Position numbers and translations under genes: made by a program. The notes beneath the pieces were generated by a model. It had not been told where the DNA came from. It did no database searches and saw only the letters and a list, made by a program, of their open reading frames with translations. From assembly GCF_949287625.1 (NCBI RefSeq), contig NZ_CASEGO010000050.1, forward strand, positions 1 through 32,819: DNA of 32,819 nucleotides. The letters run 5' to 3'. Position 1 is the stretch's first letter. Each line of letters opens with the position of its first letter. This stretch comes from an uncultured Brachyspira sp. GTDB taxonomy: Bacteria > Spirochaetota > Brachyspiria > Brachyspirales > Brachyspiraceae. Of this stretch, positions 23,369 through 32,470 are shown piece by piece.

Positions 23369-24377
23369 AGAAAAATAAACTGGCATCTAGTCCTATTCTG
23401 CTTTCCATTTGTCTGTATGAGTATAATTGCTTTGAACGTGAGTATTCATATTTCATTCCAATTACAAACCTATATATTTCAAATCCTATTCCTGCAGATA
23501 TTGAAGGACTTAATTCATTATGAGTTTCTGTAATAGGATATCCCTGACCTCTTCCTTCTGTCCTATTTATAGTATTTATTTTATCAAAGAATATGCCTGT
23601 ATAAATGCCAGTTATCAAACTTATCTCTCCCCATAATGGTATCCTAATTTCTGTACCGCCATAAAGATTAAATAAGTTTACAATATTTGATATATCAAAT
23701 CCTGTTACAGCAAAAGATGTTCCGCCGTAAAAAGAAAACCAACCGTATTTATAATAAGCAGATAAATGCATTTGTTCAAAGCCTACATCTCTGAACTCTT
23801 CCTTATTTTTATTATATAATGTATTATCTCCTAGTATATCCCCGCTTATATGAGAACAGGTGTGTCTTATAGGAGCAAATCTTATTTTTAATTTATTATC
23901 AAATATATATTCAAAATATGCCTCCACCTGCATGTATGTTCCGTATAAAAATGTAGAGCCGTATAATTGATCCTGTCCTTTTTTGTAGCTTGAGAAAAAT
24001 AATTTTAATGCATATCCTACACCTATTCTAAATCTATGTCTATCTCCTTCTATATTAAAAGCTATAGGTGCTAAATCTGCTGCCAATTTCGGACTGAAAT
24101 ATAAAACTACATTATCAAGATTGAAATTATTATTTCTGTATAAACTTTTAATATTTAAAATATCTCCGAACCAAAAACTGCTGTTATAATTATCAGGGTC
24201 AAGCCAAGGAGAAAAATATTTATCAGTTTCATATACTCTAAGAGGGTTATATTTCCACTTTAATTTAATTTTTTTCTCATAATCTTTCATCTTATTTTCT
24301 AATGAATTATCATTTTGACTATACAATAAAGCTGATAGTAAAATTATAAAAAGTATACTATATATTGTTTTATTCAT
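23367..24377 (-). CDS. Outer-membrane protein, DUF1207-like
   Basis: 336 residues. Signal peptide at 1-20 (cleavage near LLYSQ), then many amphipathic strands and a terminal FF. The segment RFAPIRHTCSHISGDI resembles the conserved RH.S.H.GDE-like stretch of DUF1207 proteins; that match is from memory. It is likely an outer-membrane barrel of unknown function. Its TAG stop lies inside the duplicated end of repeat copy f, so the insertion may have cut the original C-terminus, though the FF end looks natural. AAAGG precedes the ATG; promoter at 24425-24452. Confidence 0.72.
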   Translation of the reverse strand: MNKTIYSILFIILLSALLYSQNDNSLENKMKDYEKKIKLKWKYNPLRVYETDKYFSPWLDPDNYNSSFWFGDILNIKSLYRNNNFNLDNVVLYFSPKLAADLAPIAFNIEGDRHRFRIGVGYALKLFFSSYKKGQDQLYGSTFLYGTYMQVEAYFEYIFDNKLKIRFAPIRHTCSHISGDILGDNTLYNKNKEEFRDVGFEQMHLSAYYKYGWFSFYGGTSFAVTGFDISNIVNLFNLYGGTEIRIPLWGEISLITGIYTGIFFDKINTINRTEGRGQGYPITETHNELSPSISAGIGFEIYRFVIGMKYEYSRSKQLYSYRQMESRIGLDASLFF

Positions 24378-24424
24378 ATCTTTACCTTTATGTTTTATTA
24401 AAATTATTTAAAATTACATAATAA

Positions 24425-24452
24425 ATTATAAGGTAAATAATGATACTTTCAA
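24425..24452 (-). promoter_or_regulatory. Promoter of the DUF1207-like gene
   Basis: On the minus strand TTGAAA (24452-24447), 16 bases, TATAAT (24430-24425); leader about 40 bases. Confidence 0.68.
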
Positions 24453-24500
24453 TATTTTATATGTAAATATTAAAAATGGTATGTAAAAAGTATTATACTT

Positions 24501-25061
24501 TTATTTTGAAAGTAAATTAATATAGGCTTCTGTTTCTATGTCTTTTTCATCTATGCCTATTTCATTTAATATTAATTTTAATTTTGATACTTGTTCTTCT
24601 ACTGAATTATCAGAGTTTAAGAATTCTATTTCTATAAAATTGTCTAAATTTTTTATTTTTGAAACTTCTACTAAAGCATTTTTATATATGAAAGCATAGC
24701 CTTTTTTTTCTTTTCTGACATACTCTTTATATTTTTGAATCTGAAATAAAAAGTTAATAATAAATCTTGCCTTTTTTTTGCTTACTTTTAATTCTCTCTC
24801 TTCATTAACTTCTACACCGTCAATTAATGTTCTCTCTTTAGCACAAAAAGTATATCCGCCATGTTCTATTCTAAGTCTTATGCAGTCGCTTGTTTTTATA
24901 TTTTTATTTTTTATGTCATTTTCTTTTGCATAGTAAATATCTTTTTTAAAATATCTTTTTTTGAATCTGGCATTTTTGTATAGAAAGTTTAATACAGCGT
25001 CAAAGTCTCTAACATACGCTTTTATTTCAATTTCAGAGTTTGAATATATACTATTTTTCAT
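24501..25061 (-). CDS. CYTH-domain protein (triphosphate tunnel metalloenzyme)
   Basis: 186 residues. The N-terminal ExExK signature is EIEIK at 10-14; further tunnel residues are CIRLRIEHGG, CAKER, EERELKV, ALVEVSKI and FIEIEFL. The superfamily includes class IV adenylate cyclases (CyaB) and thiamine- or tripolyphosphatases; CyaB is a possible but unproven choice. Its start overlaps the glycosyltransferase gene by 11 bases, so translation is coupled. Confidence 0.82.
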   Translation of the reverse strand: MKNSIYSNSEIEIKAYVRDFDAVLNFLYKNARFKKRYFKKDIYYAKENDIKNKNIKTSDCIRLRIEHGGYTFCAKERTLIDGVEVNEERELKVSKKKARFIINFLFQIQKYKEYVRKEKKGYAFIYKNALVEVSKIKNLDNFIEIEFLNSDNSVEEQVSKLKLILNEIGIDEKDIETEAYINLLSK

Positions 25062-26181
25062 AATTATTTAAGTTTCTTATAATTTTATTTCTAACTTTAT
25101 CACGGTATTTTCTTATTGGAATCCACCATACCATTTTATTTATTAACCTTGTCATTTTTTCTTCTTTTTGCTTTATATAATCCAATATATTATTTTTGTA
25201 TATAATGTAAGTTTCATATTTATCATTTAGCTTTATTAAGATATAATTATAATATACATAGTTTCTCATTTCATTTATATCTATATTATTTTTATTTTTT
25301 AAAAAATTATGTATATGATAGTAATTTTCTTCATACATATATTTATAATCATTAAGAAGTTTTGAAATTATATGTTCTACAATATTTGATATTATAATTC
25401 TTTTATATTCTTCATCTATATTTTTTAGTTTATTATTTATTATATTTTCAGCTCTATAGCATATTGGTTCAATACTTTTATGAGTTGAGTATAAAGAAGT
25501 TTCTCTTATCCTATAATAGTATGGAACTGTATTATTACATACTGCTATTGGGTTATTTATTATTAATTCAATATTAAAAGTCCAATCATCAGAACCATCA
25601 TCACCTATATTAGGAAATACTATAAACTTTATATTATTATCTATTATGAAAGATCTTTTATATAATTTGTTCCAAATATAGTTTGTAAGAAAAAATTTTC
25701 CAGGTTTCATAAAATCTTTTTTGTTTAAAATAATTTCATACTCTAATTTTTGTTTTTTTGTATAATTTTTTATATGACACCAATTGTTATTATATTTTCC
25801 GTTTTCATAATAATTAATAATATTTAAATTATTTACTATATCTGCATCGTATTTCTTAGCAGTTTTATATAGCTCTTCATAGAAGTTTTCATTTACATAA
25901 TCATCATTATCTATAAATCCAATATATTCTCCTCTTGATTTTTCTATACCTATATTTCTTCCAGTTGCAGGACCACCAGATGATTTTTCTGTATTAAAAA
26001 TTTTTATTCTATTATCTTTTTTAGCATATTCTTCCAATATTTTAATACTAGAATCTGTAGAACAATCATTAATACAAATAATTTCTATTTCTTTGAGTGT
26101 TTGATTGATAATAGAGTTCAAACATTCTTTTAAATATTTTTCTGCATTATATATTGGTATTATTACACTAACTTTTATCAT
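25051..26181 (-). CDS. Family 2 glycosyltransferase
   Basis: 376 residues. GT-A fold at about 1-230: VIIPIYNAEKYLKECLNSI, then INDCSTDSS and the metal-binding acidic motif IDNDD near 93-97. The C-terminal part is Tyr/Asn/Lys-rich with no membrane helix; WWIPIRKYRDKVR near the end is typical of LPS or polysaccharide transferases of spirochaetes. The sugar and acceptor are unknown. GGATA lies before the ATG. The promoter at 26219-26246 looks like an isolated repeat end. Confidence 0.86.
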   Translation of the reverse strand: MIKVSVIIPIYNAEKYLKECLNSIINQTLKEIEIICINDCSTDSSIKILEEYAKKDNRIKIFNTEKSSGGPATGRNIGIEKSRGEYIGFIDNDDYVNENFYEELYKTAKKYDADIVNNLNIINYYENGKYNNNWCHIKNYTKKQKLEYEIILNKKDFMKPGKFFLTNYIWNKLYKRSFIIDNNIKFIVFPNIGDDGSDDWTFNIELIINNPIAVCNNTVPYYYRIRETSLYSTHKSIEPICYRAENIINNKLKNIDEEYKRIIISNIVEHIISKLLNDYKYMYEENYYHIHNFLKNKNNIDINEMRNYVYYNYILIKLNDKYETYIIYKNNILDYIKQKEEKMTRLINKMVWWIPIRKYRDKVRNKIIRNLNNYEK

Positions 26182-26218
26182 AAAATATCCATTAAATAAT
26201 TTATTGATAGTCTTTATT

Positions 26219-26246
26219 ATTATACTGAAAATTTAAAGTTTGTCAA
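26219..26246 (-). promoter_or_regulatory. Glycosyltransferase promoter resembling a solo repeat end
   Basis: On the minus strand TTGACA (26246-26241), 16 bases, TATAAT (26224-26219). The string TTGACAAACTT.AAATTTTCAGTATA is nearly the same as the right ends of copies c and e, but no element body is attached. Leader about 31 bases. Confidence 0.68.
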
Positions 26247-26273
26247 AAAAATATATTTTTTGTATTAATATTT

Positions 26274-26816
26274 TTATTCGCTGTATTCTTTTGTTGTGCT
26301 GTCATCAACATGTATGCCTTGCTTATCATATATTATAGGAGCAGCTTTTTCAAATAGTATGAAAGCAGGGGAGGAGAGTATAACAGTAAGAGGAAGTCCT
26401 ACTAAAAGTTCAGCTCTTATTAATACAGCAACATTTGAAAGATCAGAGTATATAGAAGTTACTAAAAATAAAGCTATAATTTTTATTAAATAACCTACTA
26501 AAGTTACAAATATTCCTGCGGCAATTTGTTTTATGAATATTCTAGTATTGAAGAAACCTACAAAGAAACCTATATTTAAGAATATTATAGCATAAGAACC
26601 GAATGTACCGCTTGAAACAATATCCTGCAAAAGCCCTATAATAAAACCATATATTATTCCGTCAAAAGAGCCGTATCTGAATGATATAAATACTAAGAAT
26701 ATTAAAAGCAAATCTGGTTTAGCTCCAAGTGCTACTCTTATTAGGTCGTAAGCTGGAGATGACTGTATTAAAAGAAGTATTAATGTTGTAATGATAACGG
26801 TTATAACTCTTTTCAT
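26274..26816 (-). CDS. mreD: Rod shape-determining protein MreD
   Basis: 180 residues with five or so membrane helices; PDLLLIFLVFISFRYG and GFIIGLLQDI are the typical MreD stretches. It is part of the elongasome that couples MreB filaments to wall synthesis. The ATG overlaps the mreC stop (ATGA). It is the last gene of the operon seen here; pbp2 and rodA do not follow. No terminator was found before the glycosyltransferase promoter. Confidence 0.9.
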   Translation of the reverse strand: MKRVITVIITTLILLLIQSSPAYDLIRVALGAKPDLLLIFLVFISFRYGSFDGIIYGFIIGLLQDIVSSGTFGSYAIIFLNIGFFVGFFNTRIFIKQIAAGIFVTLVGYLIKIIALFLVTSIYSDLSNVAVLIRAELLVGLPLTVILSSPAFILFEKAAPIIYDKQGIHVDDSTTKEYSE

Positions 26817-27697
26817 TTTGTCTCCCCATTATTTTCATCTTCTTCATTTGCAAGCATAATTATTTCTTGGTCTGGAACTTTTTTTATGACATAAACATTT
26901 TCTAAAGTAGAGAAATTAACAGTAGGCTCAACATAAAGATCATGGAAAAGTCCGTAATTTTTCTTTTCTACTTTAAATATAGTTCCTACTAATATACCTT
27001 TTGGGAAAACGCCGCCCATACCGCTTGTAACTACACGCTCTCCTTCTTCAACGTCCATTTGTAAATCTATATACTGAAGATGAGTCTGTGTGGATTTAGG
27101 ACTTTGACCAACCATAATACCAGTAGTTCTTGAACTTTCAAGCATTACAGAAATTTGTGATCTTTGGTCAACTAATGAGAGTATTCTGCTATTGTATCTT
27201 CTTACTTCAACTACTTTACCTACCAAGCCTTTATATCCGTTTTGATACGATATTACCGGCATTCCTACTACTATGCCATGTGCACTTCCTTTATTAATAA
27301 CAATAGTAGTGTAGAAGTTCTGAGGGTCTTTAGAAACTATTTCAGCATATTCCAAAGCATATTCATCTGTAGGATCTTCATTAAGCAATGCTCTTAATCT
27401 GTCATTTTCAGCACTTAATTGCTCATATTCCAAAGCAGCCCCGCTTAATTCTGCTATTCTGTCTTTTAATACCTGAACTTGACTTTGTAATGTAAATATA
27501 TCTGTTATGCTTGTATATAGGTATACAAAAGCCCTTGAAACACTTTTGGTAGCACTTTGAATAGGGTATACCCCAAGTGCATAAATAGACTGTAAGTTAA
27601 ATACAAAATTACTTCTATTTAATACCATAAGCATAGCTGCTATAAGATTTAGCAGAATGTACAAAGTAAGAAGTTTATGTTTTAAAAAAAGTTTCAC
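26813..27697 (-). CDS. mreC: Rod shape-determining protein MreC
   Basis: 294 residues. One membrane helix (about 8-25), a coiled coil (about 68-105), then the periplasmic beta domains with NKGSAHGIVVGMPVIS and LVGKVVEV. It links MreB and the penicillin-binding proteins in the periplasm. It lies 49 bases after mreB and overlaps mreD. Confidence 0.93.
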   Translation of the reverse strand: MKLFLKHKLLTLYILLNLIAAMLMVLNRSNFVFNLQSIYALGVYPIQSATKSVSRAFVYLYTSITDIFTLQSQVQVLKDRIAELSGAALEYEQLSAENDRLRALLNEDPTDEYALEYAEIVSKDPQNFYTTIVINKGSAHGIVVGMPVISYQNGYKGLVGKVVEVRRYNSRILSLVDQRSQISVMLESSRTTGIMVGQSPKSTQTHLQYIDLQMDVEEGERVVTSGMGGVFPKGILVGTIFKVEKKNYGLFHDLYVEPTVNFSTLENVYVIKKVPDQEIIMLANEEDENNGETK

Positions 27698-27746
27698 GCC
27701 TATGAGTATCGGATATATTAATCAAAGTTTTATAATTTTTCCGATT

Positions 27747-28772
27747 TTAAGAGTATCTTCTGTAATTTTTTAAGTTTTTAGTCTCTTCTATAAACTTACC
27801 GCATCCTATAGCAACACAAGTAAGAGGGCTTTCAGCAAGAATTACAGGTACTCCTGTTTCCATAGATATTAAGTCAGTAAAACCTGGTAGCAGTGAAGTA
27901 CCGCCGCTCATAACAATACCTCTCTCTACAATATCAGCAGAAATTTCAGGAGGAGTCTGATTAAGTACTGATTTTACAGCTTCTAATATTTCTATTAATA
28001 TATCAGCTATAGCATCTTTAATTTCAGCACTGTTGATTGTAAGAGTTTTAGGAAGTCCTGATACAGAATCACGGCCTCTTATGTCCATAGTTTTTGATAT
28101 ATCGCCTTTATAAGCATGACCAATATTTATTTTTATCTCTTCAGCAGTTTTTTCACCTATATAGAGGTTATGAGTTCTCTGCATATATTTGATAATAGCA
28201 TCATCAAGCTCATCGCCTCCCACACGTATAGAAGCACTTCTTACCATACTTCCAAGTGAAAGTACAGCAACTTCAGTAGTGCCTCCTCCTATTTCTATAA
28301 TCATATTACCATGCGGCTCATTAATAGGCATGTCTGCTCCAATAGCTGCTGCTCTTGCCTGTTCTATTAAAAATATGGTTCTAGCTCCTGCCTGTTCGCA
28401 GCTTTCTCTAACAGCACGTCTTTCAACTTCGGTAATTCCAGTAGGAATACCTATTGCTATTCTTGGTTTTACTAAAGTTCTTTTATTATGTACTTTATTT
28501 ATAAAATATCTTATCATTTTTTCAACAGTTTCAAAGTCGGCAATAACTCCGTCTCTCATAGGTCTTATTGCTGCTATAGAGTTTGGAACTTTACCTAACA
28601 TTCTTTTTGCTTCGTTTCCTACAGCAATAACATTTCCAGTGCTTTTTTCTATAGCTACTACTGATGGTTCAGCCAAAACAATACCTTCACCTTTTACATA
28701 TACTAAAGTATTAGCCGTACCTAAATCAATTCCCATATCACTTGAGAACATATTATATAACCAGTTAAACAT
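27747..28772 (-). CDS. mreB: Rod shape-determining actin homologue MreB
   Basis: 341 residues. Phosphate-1 loop DMGIDLGTANTLVYVKG, then GIPTGITEVERRAVRES, IEIGGGTTEVAVLS for phosphate 2, and MSGGTSLLPG for the adenosine motif. The N-terminal MFNWLYNMF is the amphipathic membrane-binding helix. It forms filaments under the inner membrane that guide wall synthesis. Five bases separate it from the TPR gene upstream. Confidence 0.96.
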   Translation of the reverse strand: MFNWLYNMFSSDMGIDLGTANTLVYVKGEGIVLAEPSVVAIEKSTGNVIAVGNEAKRMLGKVPNSIAAIRPMRDGVIADFETVEKMIRYFINKVHNKRTLVKPRIAIGIPTGITEVERRAVRESCEQAGARTIFLIEQARAAAIGADMPINEPHGNMIIEIGGGTTEVAVLSLGSMVRSASIRVGGDELDDAIIKYMQRTHNLYIGEKTAEEIKINIGHAYKGDISKTMDIRGRDSVSGLPKTLTINSAEIKDAIADILIEILEAVKSVLNQTPPEISADIVERGIVMSGGTSLLPGFTDLISMETGVPVILAESPLTCVAIGCGKFIEETKNLKNYRRYS

Positions 28773-28777
28773 TTTTA

Positions 28778-29719
28778 TTACAATCTCCTTAATATATCCC
28801 TAGCGGGCTTATACGAATTATCTATTTTGATAGCTTCTCTAAACATTTTTATAGCTTCATTTCTTTTTTTAGTTTCTAAATATAATGTTCCTATACTATA
28901 ATATAAATCCGGATTTTTGTCATCTATCTCTAAAGTCTTTTTGTAAAAAAATTCGCTTTCTTTATATAGTCCCTGTCTGTAGTATAATTCGCCTAATTTG
29001 AAATAGGTTCTCGCTTCAAGCATATCATTATTATTAAATTTACCGTCCATTGATGATAATATTTGTATAGCCTTAGTATAATCTTTATCGCCTTCATATG
29101 CATTAGCTAGTTCGTAATATAATTCCATATTGATAAATTTTTCGCTGTTTTCGCTTATTTCTCTGTCAATAGCCTCTTCCAAATATTTTATAGCATCTTT
29201 ATATAGTCCTATTTCATAGCATATTTTTGATAATTCTATAGTTGTTGATACTCTATTGTCTCCATCGTTTATTGCATTAATATATGATTTATAGGAATCA
29301 ATATAATAAGCCTTACCGAGCCTTTGATAGCTGTATCCCAATCTTTGATATATGATATTTTTATTTTTTATAAATTTAGAAGTTAATAAAAGCTGCTTAG
29401 CATATCGAATGATATTTTGACTTGCAGATGTTATAATATCATTTTTATCAGATCTTATTAGTATATCATAATATAAATCTATACCAGTAATAAGTATATT
29501 TTTATTTAATGGTCTTTTAGTATAAAGATCATTAAATAAAAATGATGCATTATTATAGTCTTCTAATGCCATATAGTCATAAATAGATTTTAATCTTTTT
29601 TTTTCTATATAGTTAGAGGTAAACAGATAAGCAGCTGCAATAATGCTTAGGACAGCAATTAAAGTTATGATGATAATATGTATACTAATTCTTTTTTCAA
29701 CATTATATAGATAAGGCAT
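28778..29719 (-). CDS. Membrane-anchored TPR protein of the cell-shape operon
   Basis: 313 residues. One membrane helix (about 13-35), then helical TPR units; the clearest are YKDAIKYLEEAI, YTKAIQILSSM, YRQGLYKESEFFYKKTLEI and LYLETKKRNEAIKMFREAIKID. The topology would place the TPR part in the periplasm. It probably tethers partners of the MreB-bactofilin machinery, inferred from its place between the two genes; no specific homologue is recognised. Confidence 0.8.
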   Translation of the reverse strand: MPYLYNVEKRISIHIIIITLIAVLSIIAAAYLFTSNYIEKKRLKSIYDYMALEDYNNASFLFNDLYTKRPLNKNILITGIDLYYDILIRSDKNDIITSASQNIIRYAKQLLLTSKFIKNKNIIYQRLGYSYQRLGKAYYIDSYKSYINAINDGDNRVSTTIELSKICYEIGLYKDAIKYLEEAIDREISENSEKFINMELYYELANAYEGDKDYTKAIQILSSMDGKFNNNDMLEARTYFKLGELYYRQGLYKESEFFYKKTLEIDDKNPDLYYSIGTLYLETKKRNEAIKMFREAIKIDNSYKPARDILRRL

Positions 29720-29736
29720 TATATTTACATAATCCG

Positions 29737-30153
29737 TTAATTATTATTTTCATTATTTTCTGAGCCGTTATTATATAAAGATAGTATAGTTTCTTTAGGA
29801 TTAGTAAGAGGATCTTGTGCAACTATACATAATCCTTCAAGTATAACACCATTTTGTATAATAAGTTCAGGGGTTCTAATTTCCCCAAGTACTCTGCTTG
29901 TAGGCATAAGCATAACTCTATTTTTAGCTTCTATATTGCCAATGATAATACCTTCAATAACAGCCGATACAGTTTTTATATTAGATTTTATTTTTCCAGT
30001 TTGACCTACAAATACATTATCAACTTCTAATTTTTCACCCTCATAGCAGCCGTCAACTCTCAAAGTACCGTTTAATGTAAATTCTCCTTTGAAGTATGAA
30101 CCTTCTCCTATAATAGAATTAGATTCTGTAGTTTCATTTCTTTTCATAAACAT
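29737..30153 (-). CDS. Bactofilin
   Basis: 138 residues from ATG 30153, which has AGGAG eight bases upstream; a TTG at 30156 is rejected. The central beta-helix domain (about 15-110) shows the regular GSYFKGEFTLNGTLRVDG, then GKIKSNIK and GNIEAKNRV turns of bactofilins; tails are short and polar. Bactofilins polymerise without nucleotide and direct local wall growth or helical shape. It lies 11 bases after cheR. Confidence 0.92.
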   Translation of the reverse strand: MFMKRNETTESNSIIGEGSYFKGEFTLNGTLRVDGCYEGEKLEVDNVFVGQTGKIKSNIKTVSAVIEGIIIGNIEAKNRVMLMPTSRVLGEIRTPELIIQNGVILEGLCIVAQDPLTNPKETILSLYNNGSENNENNN

Positions 30154-30164
30154 CAAAAAAACTC

Positions 30165-30986
30165 CTAATTTTTAGTGTATACTATGGAATTATCTATATT
30201 GTTAAATTTAAATTTGGTATCAAGCCCAAATAAAGATTCGCTGTGTCCTATAAATAAATATCCATGTTCATTTAATATATCATAAAATCTATTAACAGTA
30301 AGTTTTACAGATTCAGTATCAAAGTAGATAAGTACATTCCTGCAAAAAATAACGTCCATATTTGTTTGACTGCCTCTATGTCTTAAATTATGATAATCAA
30401 AAGTAATAAGTTTTTTTATATTACTTTTTATAGCATATTCTCCAGACGAAAGTTTATCAAAATACTTTTTTAAATAGTCTTCTGGAACATTCTCAACTTT
30501 ATGAGCTTCATATCTCCCTTCTTTGGCGGCAACCAAAGAATTAAGAGAAAGATCACTTGCAAATATTTTTATATCCTGCTCTCTAATTCCGGGTGTTTCC
30601 AAACAAGTGATAGCTATAGAGTAGGGTTCCTCACCAGTAGAACAGCCTGCACTCCAAATTCTTATTTGTTCTCCTATCTTTTTTGTTTTTAATATTCTAG
30701 GCAGAACATAATTTTTCAGCAATTTGAAATTAGGTTCATTTCTAAAAAATTTTGTAAGGTTTGTAGTAATGTTATCTAAAAAAGTTTTAAGTTCTTCCTT
30801 GTTAGTAGATACAAGTTTATAGTAATCCTCTACTTTATCGAGATTTCTCTCTTTCATAGAAGATGCAATGCGTGACTCTAAAATAATCTTATTAATAACA
30901 TTAAAACATATACCGCTTTCTCTATATACAAAATCCCTAAATAGATCAAATTGTTTATCAGTTAGTTTCAGTTCATTCAAAATCAA
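30165..30986 (-). CDS. cheR: Chemotaxis protein methyltransferase CheR
   Basis: 273 residues. N-terminal helical domain, then the SAM-binding IWSAGCSTGEEPYSIAI and CRNVLIYF motifs. It methylates glutamates of chemoreceptors. Start is TTG at 30986 with TGGAATAA upstream; no in-frame ATG fits. It lies 25 bases after cheY. Confidence 0.95.
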   Translation of the reverse strand: MILNELKLTDKQFDLFRDFVYRESGICFNVINKIILESRIASSMKERNLDKVEDYYKLVSTNKEELKTFLDNITTNLTKFFRNEPNFKLLKNYVLPRILKTKKIGEQIRIWSAGCSTGEEPYSIAITCLETPGIREQDIKIFASDLSLNSLVAAKEGRYEAHKVENVPEDYLKKYFDKLSSGEYAIKSNIKKLITFDYHNLRHRGSQTNMDVIFCRNVLIYFDTESVKLTVNRFYDILNEHGYLFIGHSESLFGLDTKFKFNNIDNSIVYTKN

Positions 30987-31011
30987 TTATTCCAGAATAA
31001 GTACAAAAAAA

Positions 31012-31434
31012 TTATTGTTTATTTTTAGCAAGAACCATCTTAATACGTTCAAGAACTTTTTTTCTATCTAAAGGTTTTGTAATATAGTTTTTAGCACCTG
31101 CTAGAAGAGCTTTTTTAACCATATCCTCTTTACCTAAAGCACTAACCATAACTACTTTTGCATTTTTATCATATTCAATTATTTTTGTTAAAGCTGTAAT
31201 ACCATCCATTTTTGGCATTGTAATATCCATAGTTACTAAGTCTGGCTTGTATTCTTTATACATAAGTACGCCTTCCTCTCCGTTTTCTGCTGTACCAACT
31301 ACATTGTACTGCTCAGATACAAAAATTTGCTGCAGCTGTTTAACAACGAATGCAGAGTCATCTACTATTAGAACTTTGAATGGCTTTCCAAATTCATTTA
31401 TACCATCAGCTTCTTTTGTATTAATGTCAGACAT
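31012..31434 (-). CDS. cheY: CheY-like response regulator
   Basis: 140 residues, one receiver domain (about 18-135) with no output domain. VDDSAF holds the acidic pair, MDITMPKMDG the phosphorylated Asp, MVSALG a Ser in place of the usual Thr, and ITKPL the Lys. A ~17-residue polar N-terminal extension precedes the domain. It probably signals to the flagellar switch or tunes the neighbouring shape genes. It begins six bases after cheX. Confidence 0.9.
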   Translation of the reverse strand: MSDINTKEADGINEFGKPFKVLIVDDSAFVVKQLQQIFVSEQYNVVGTAENGEEGVLMYKEYKPDLVTMDITMPKMDGITALTKIIEYDKNAKVVMVSALGKEDMVKKALLAGAKNYITKPLDRKKVLERIKMVLAKNKQ

Positions 31435-31440
31435 ATTTAT

Positions 31441-31908
31441 TTACTCCTTTTCTGATTCTACGGCAACCAATATATTAAAATCGCCAATAGAGGTATCTAA
31501 TTTTATATGAAGAAATTCCGATTCGCTTATCGAAACTTCTAAATTCTTGCTTCTCATTATAACAGGCGGCGATATATCAACGTTATACCCGTCTTTTTCT
31601 AATTTTGTTACAGCAAGTCCTGCTATTAAATTAACAAGCTCCTGTACTGTGGATAATGATAATTTATCAATATCTTTTACTTCGCTGTCATTCATTATAG
31701 AAACTATTTTTTTAGCTGTTTCTATTTCCATATCTATTATAAAATGACCTACTATATCTTCTGATAATGCTACTATTGCTATAATGCCTGAAGCATTAAC
31801 AAAATCTCCTTTTAAGGTTATATCGCTAGTTTTGATGCCATTTTTCAGATAATTCTGAAGTATTTCATTAGAAGCATCTGTAAATGGTCTGATATAGTCA
31901 AGTCTCAT
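31441..31908 (-). CDS. cheX: CheX-type CheY-P phosphatase
   Basis: 155 residues. The phosphatase helix E-x-x-N is in VQELVNLIAGLAVTKLE, followed by ISPPVIM, as in CheX of Borrelia and Thermotoga. It removes phosphate from CheY. First gene of the eight-gene che/shape operon; promoter at 31948-31976. Confidence 0.9.
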   Translation of the reverse strand: MRLDYIRPFTDASNEILQNYLKNGIKTSDITLKGDFVNASGIIAIVALSEDIVGHFIIDMEIETAKKIVSIMNDSEVKDIDKLSLSTVQELVNLIAGLAVTKLEKDGYNVDISPPVIMRSKNLEVSISESEFLHIKLDTSIGDFNILVAVESEKE

Positions 31909-31947
31909 TTTTTAATACTCTTTTTTAAACTATAATTACTTGTATAT

Positions 31948-31976
31948 ATTTTAACAATTTATGACTTTTTTTGCAA
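31948..31976 (-). promoter_or_regulatory. Promoter of the cheX-to-mreD operon
   Basis: On the minus strand TTGCAA (31976-31971), 17 bases, TAAAAT (31953-31948); leader about 33 bases. The -35 region TTGCAAAAAAAGT is shared with the outer-membrane protein promoter at 2638-2666. Confidence 0.65.
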
Positions 31977-32102
31977 GTAATAGTTATAAATATAGTATTA
32001 AAATAATTCTTGCGTTAAGTATCGAAAAAAAAAGAATTTGCTTGAAAACAATATTTTTATTATTGCAAAATAATTAATTTAGATGCAATAATATATAATT
32101 AT

Positions 32103-32470
32103 AGTATATACCTAAAAAAATACAGTTTGTCAAAAAATAAATTTTTTAAATTTTGATATTTGTCTTTGCCGCTAAAAGCACACAGTCGTGCCACATACGA
32201 AGTACGCCTCACTCTGTGTGCCGTAGGCAGGCGAGAAGCAGGCACAGCCCGCACGCTCTGCGTACTGACAAAGTCCATCGAAAAGCTATATTTTAGTATA
32301 AATTTAATAATTTATTCTACATATAAAACATAATTAGTACTATTTAGCATTATTGTTACACTTGCACTTTCGCGAAGCGTATCTGAGCTTGTCGAGGATA
32401 TTAAGCAACTTTTTGCGGCGGGAAAAAGTTGAATAAAAAAATTGACAAACTTAAGAATTTTTAGTATATA
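32103..32470 (+). repeat. Dispersed repeat copy g
   Basis: Left end on the minus strand: TTGACA (32133-32128), 17 bases, TATATA (32110-32105), pointing at the cheX operon about 200 bases away. Right end on the plus strand: TTGACA (32442-32447), 17 bases, TATATA (32465-32470). The left half has a GC-rich insert not seen elsewhere; the right half carries the CAACTTTTT-GCGGCGG-GAAAAAGTTG hairpin. ORFs here are not genes. Confidence 0.8.

Noticed and set aside
24501..25061. Naming the CYTH gene cyaB
   Set aside because: The CYTH fold also includes phosphatases, and nothing here shows cyclic AMP synthesis.
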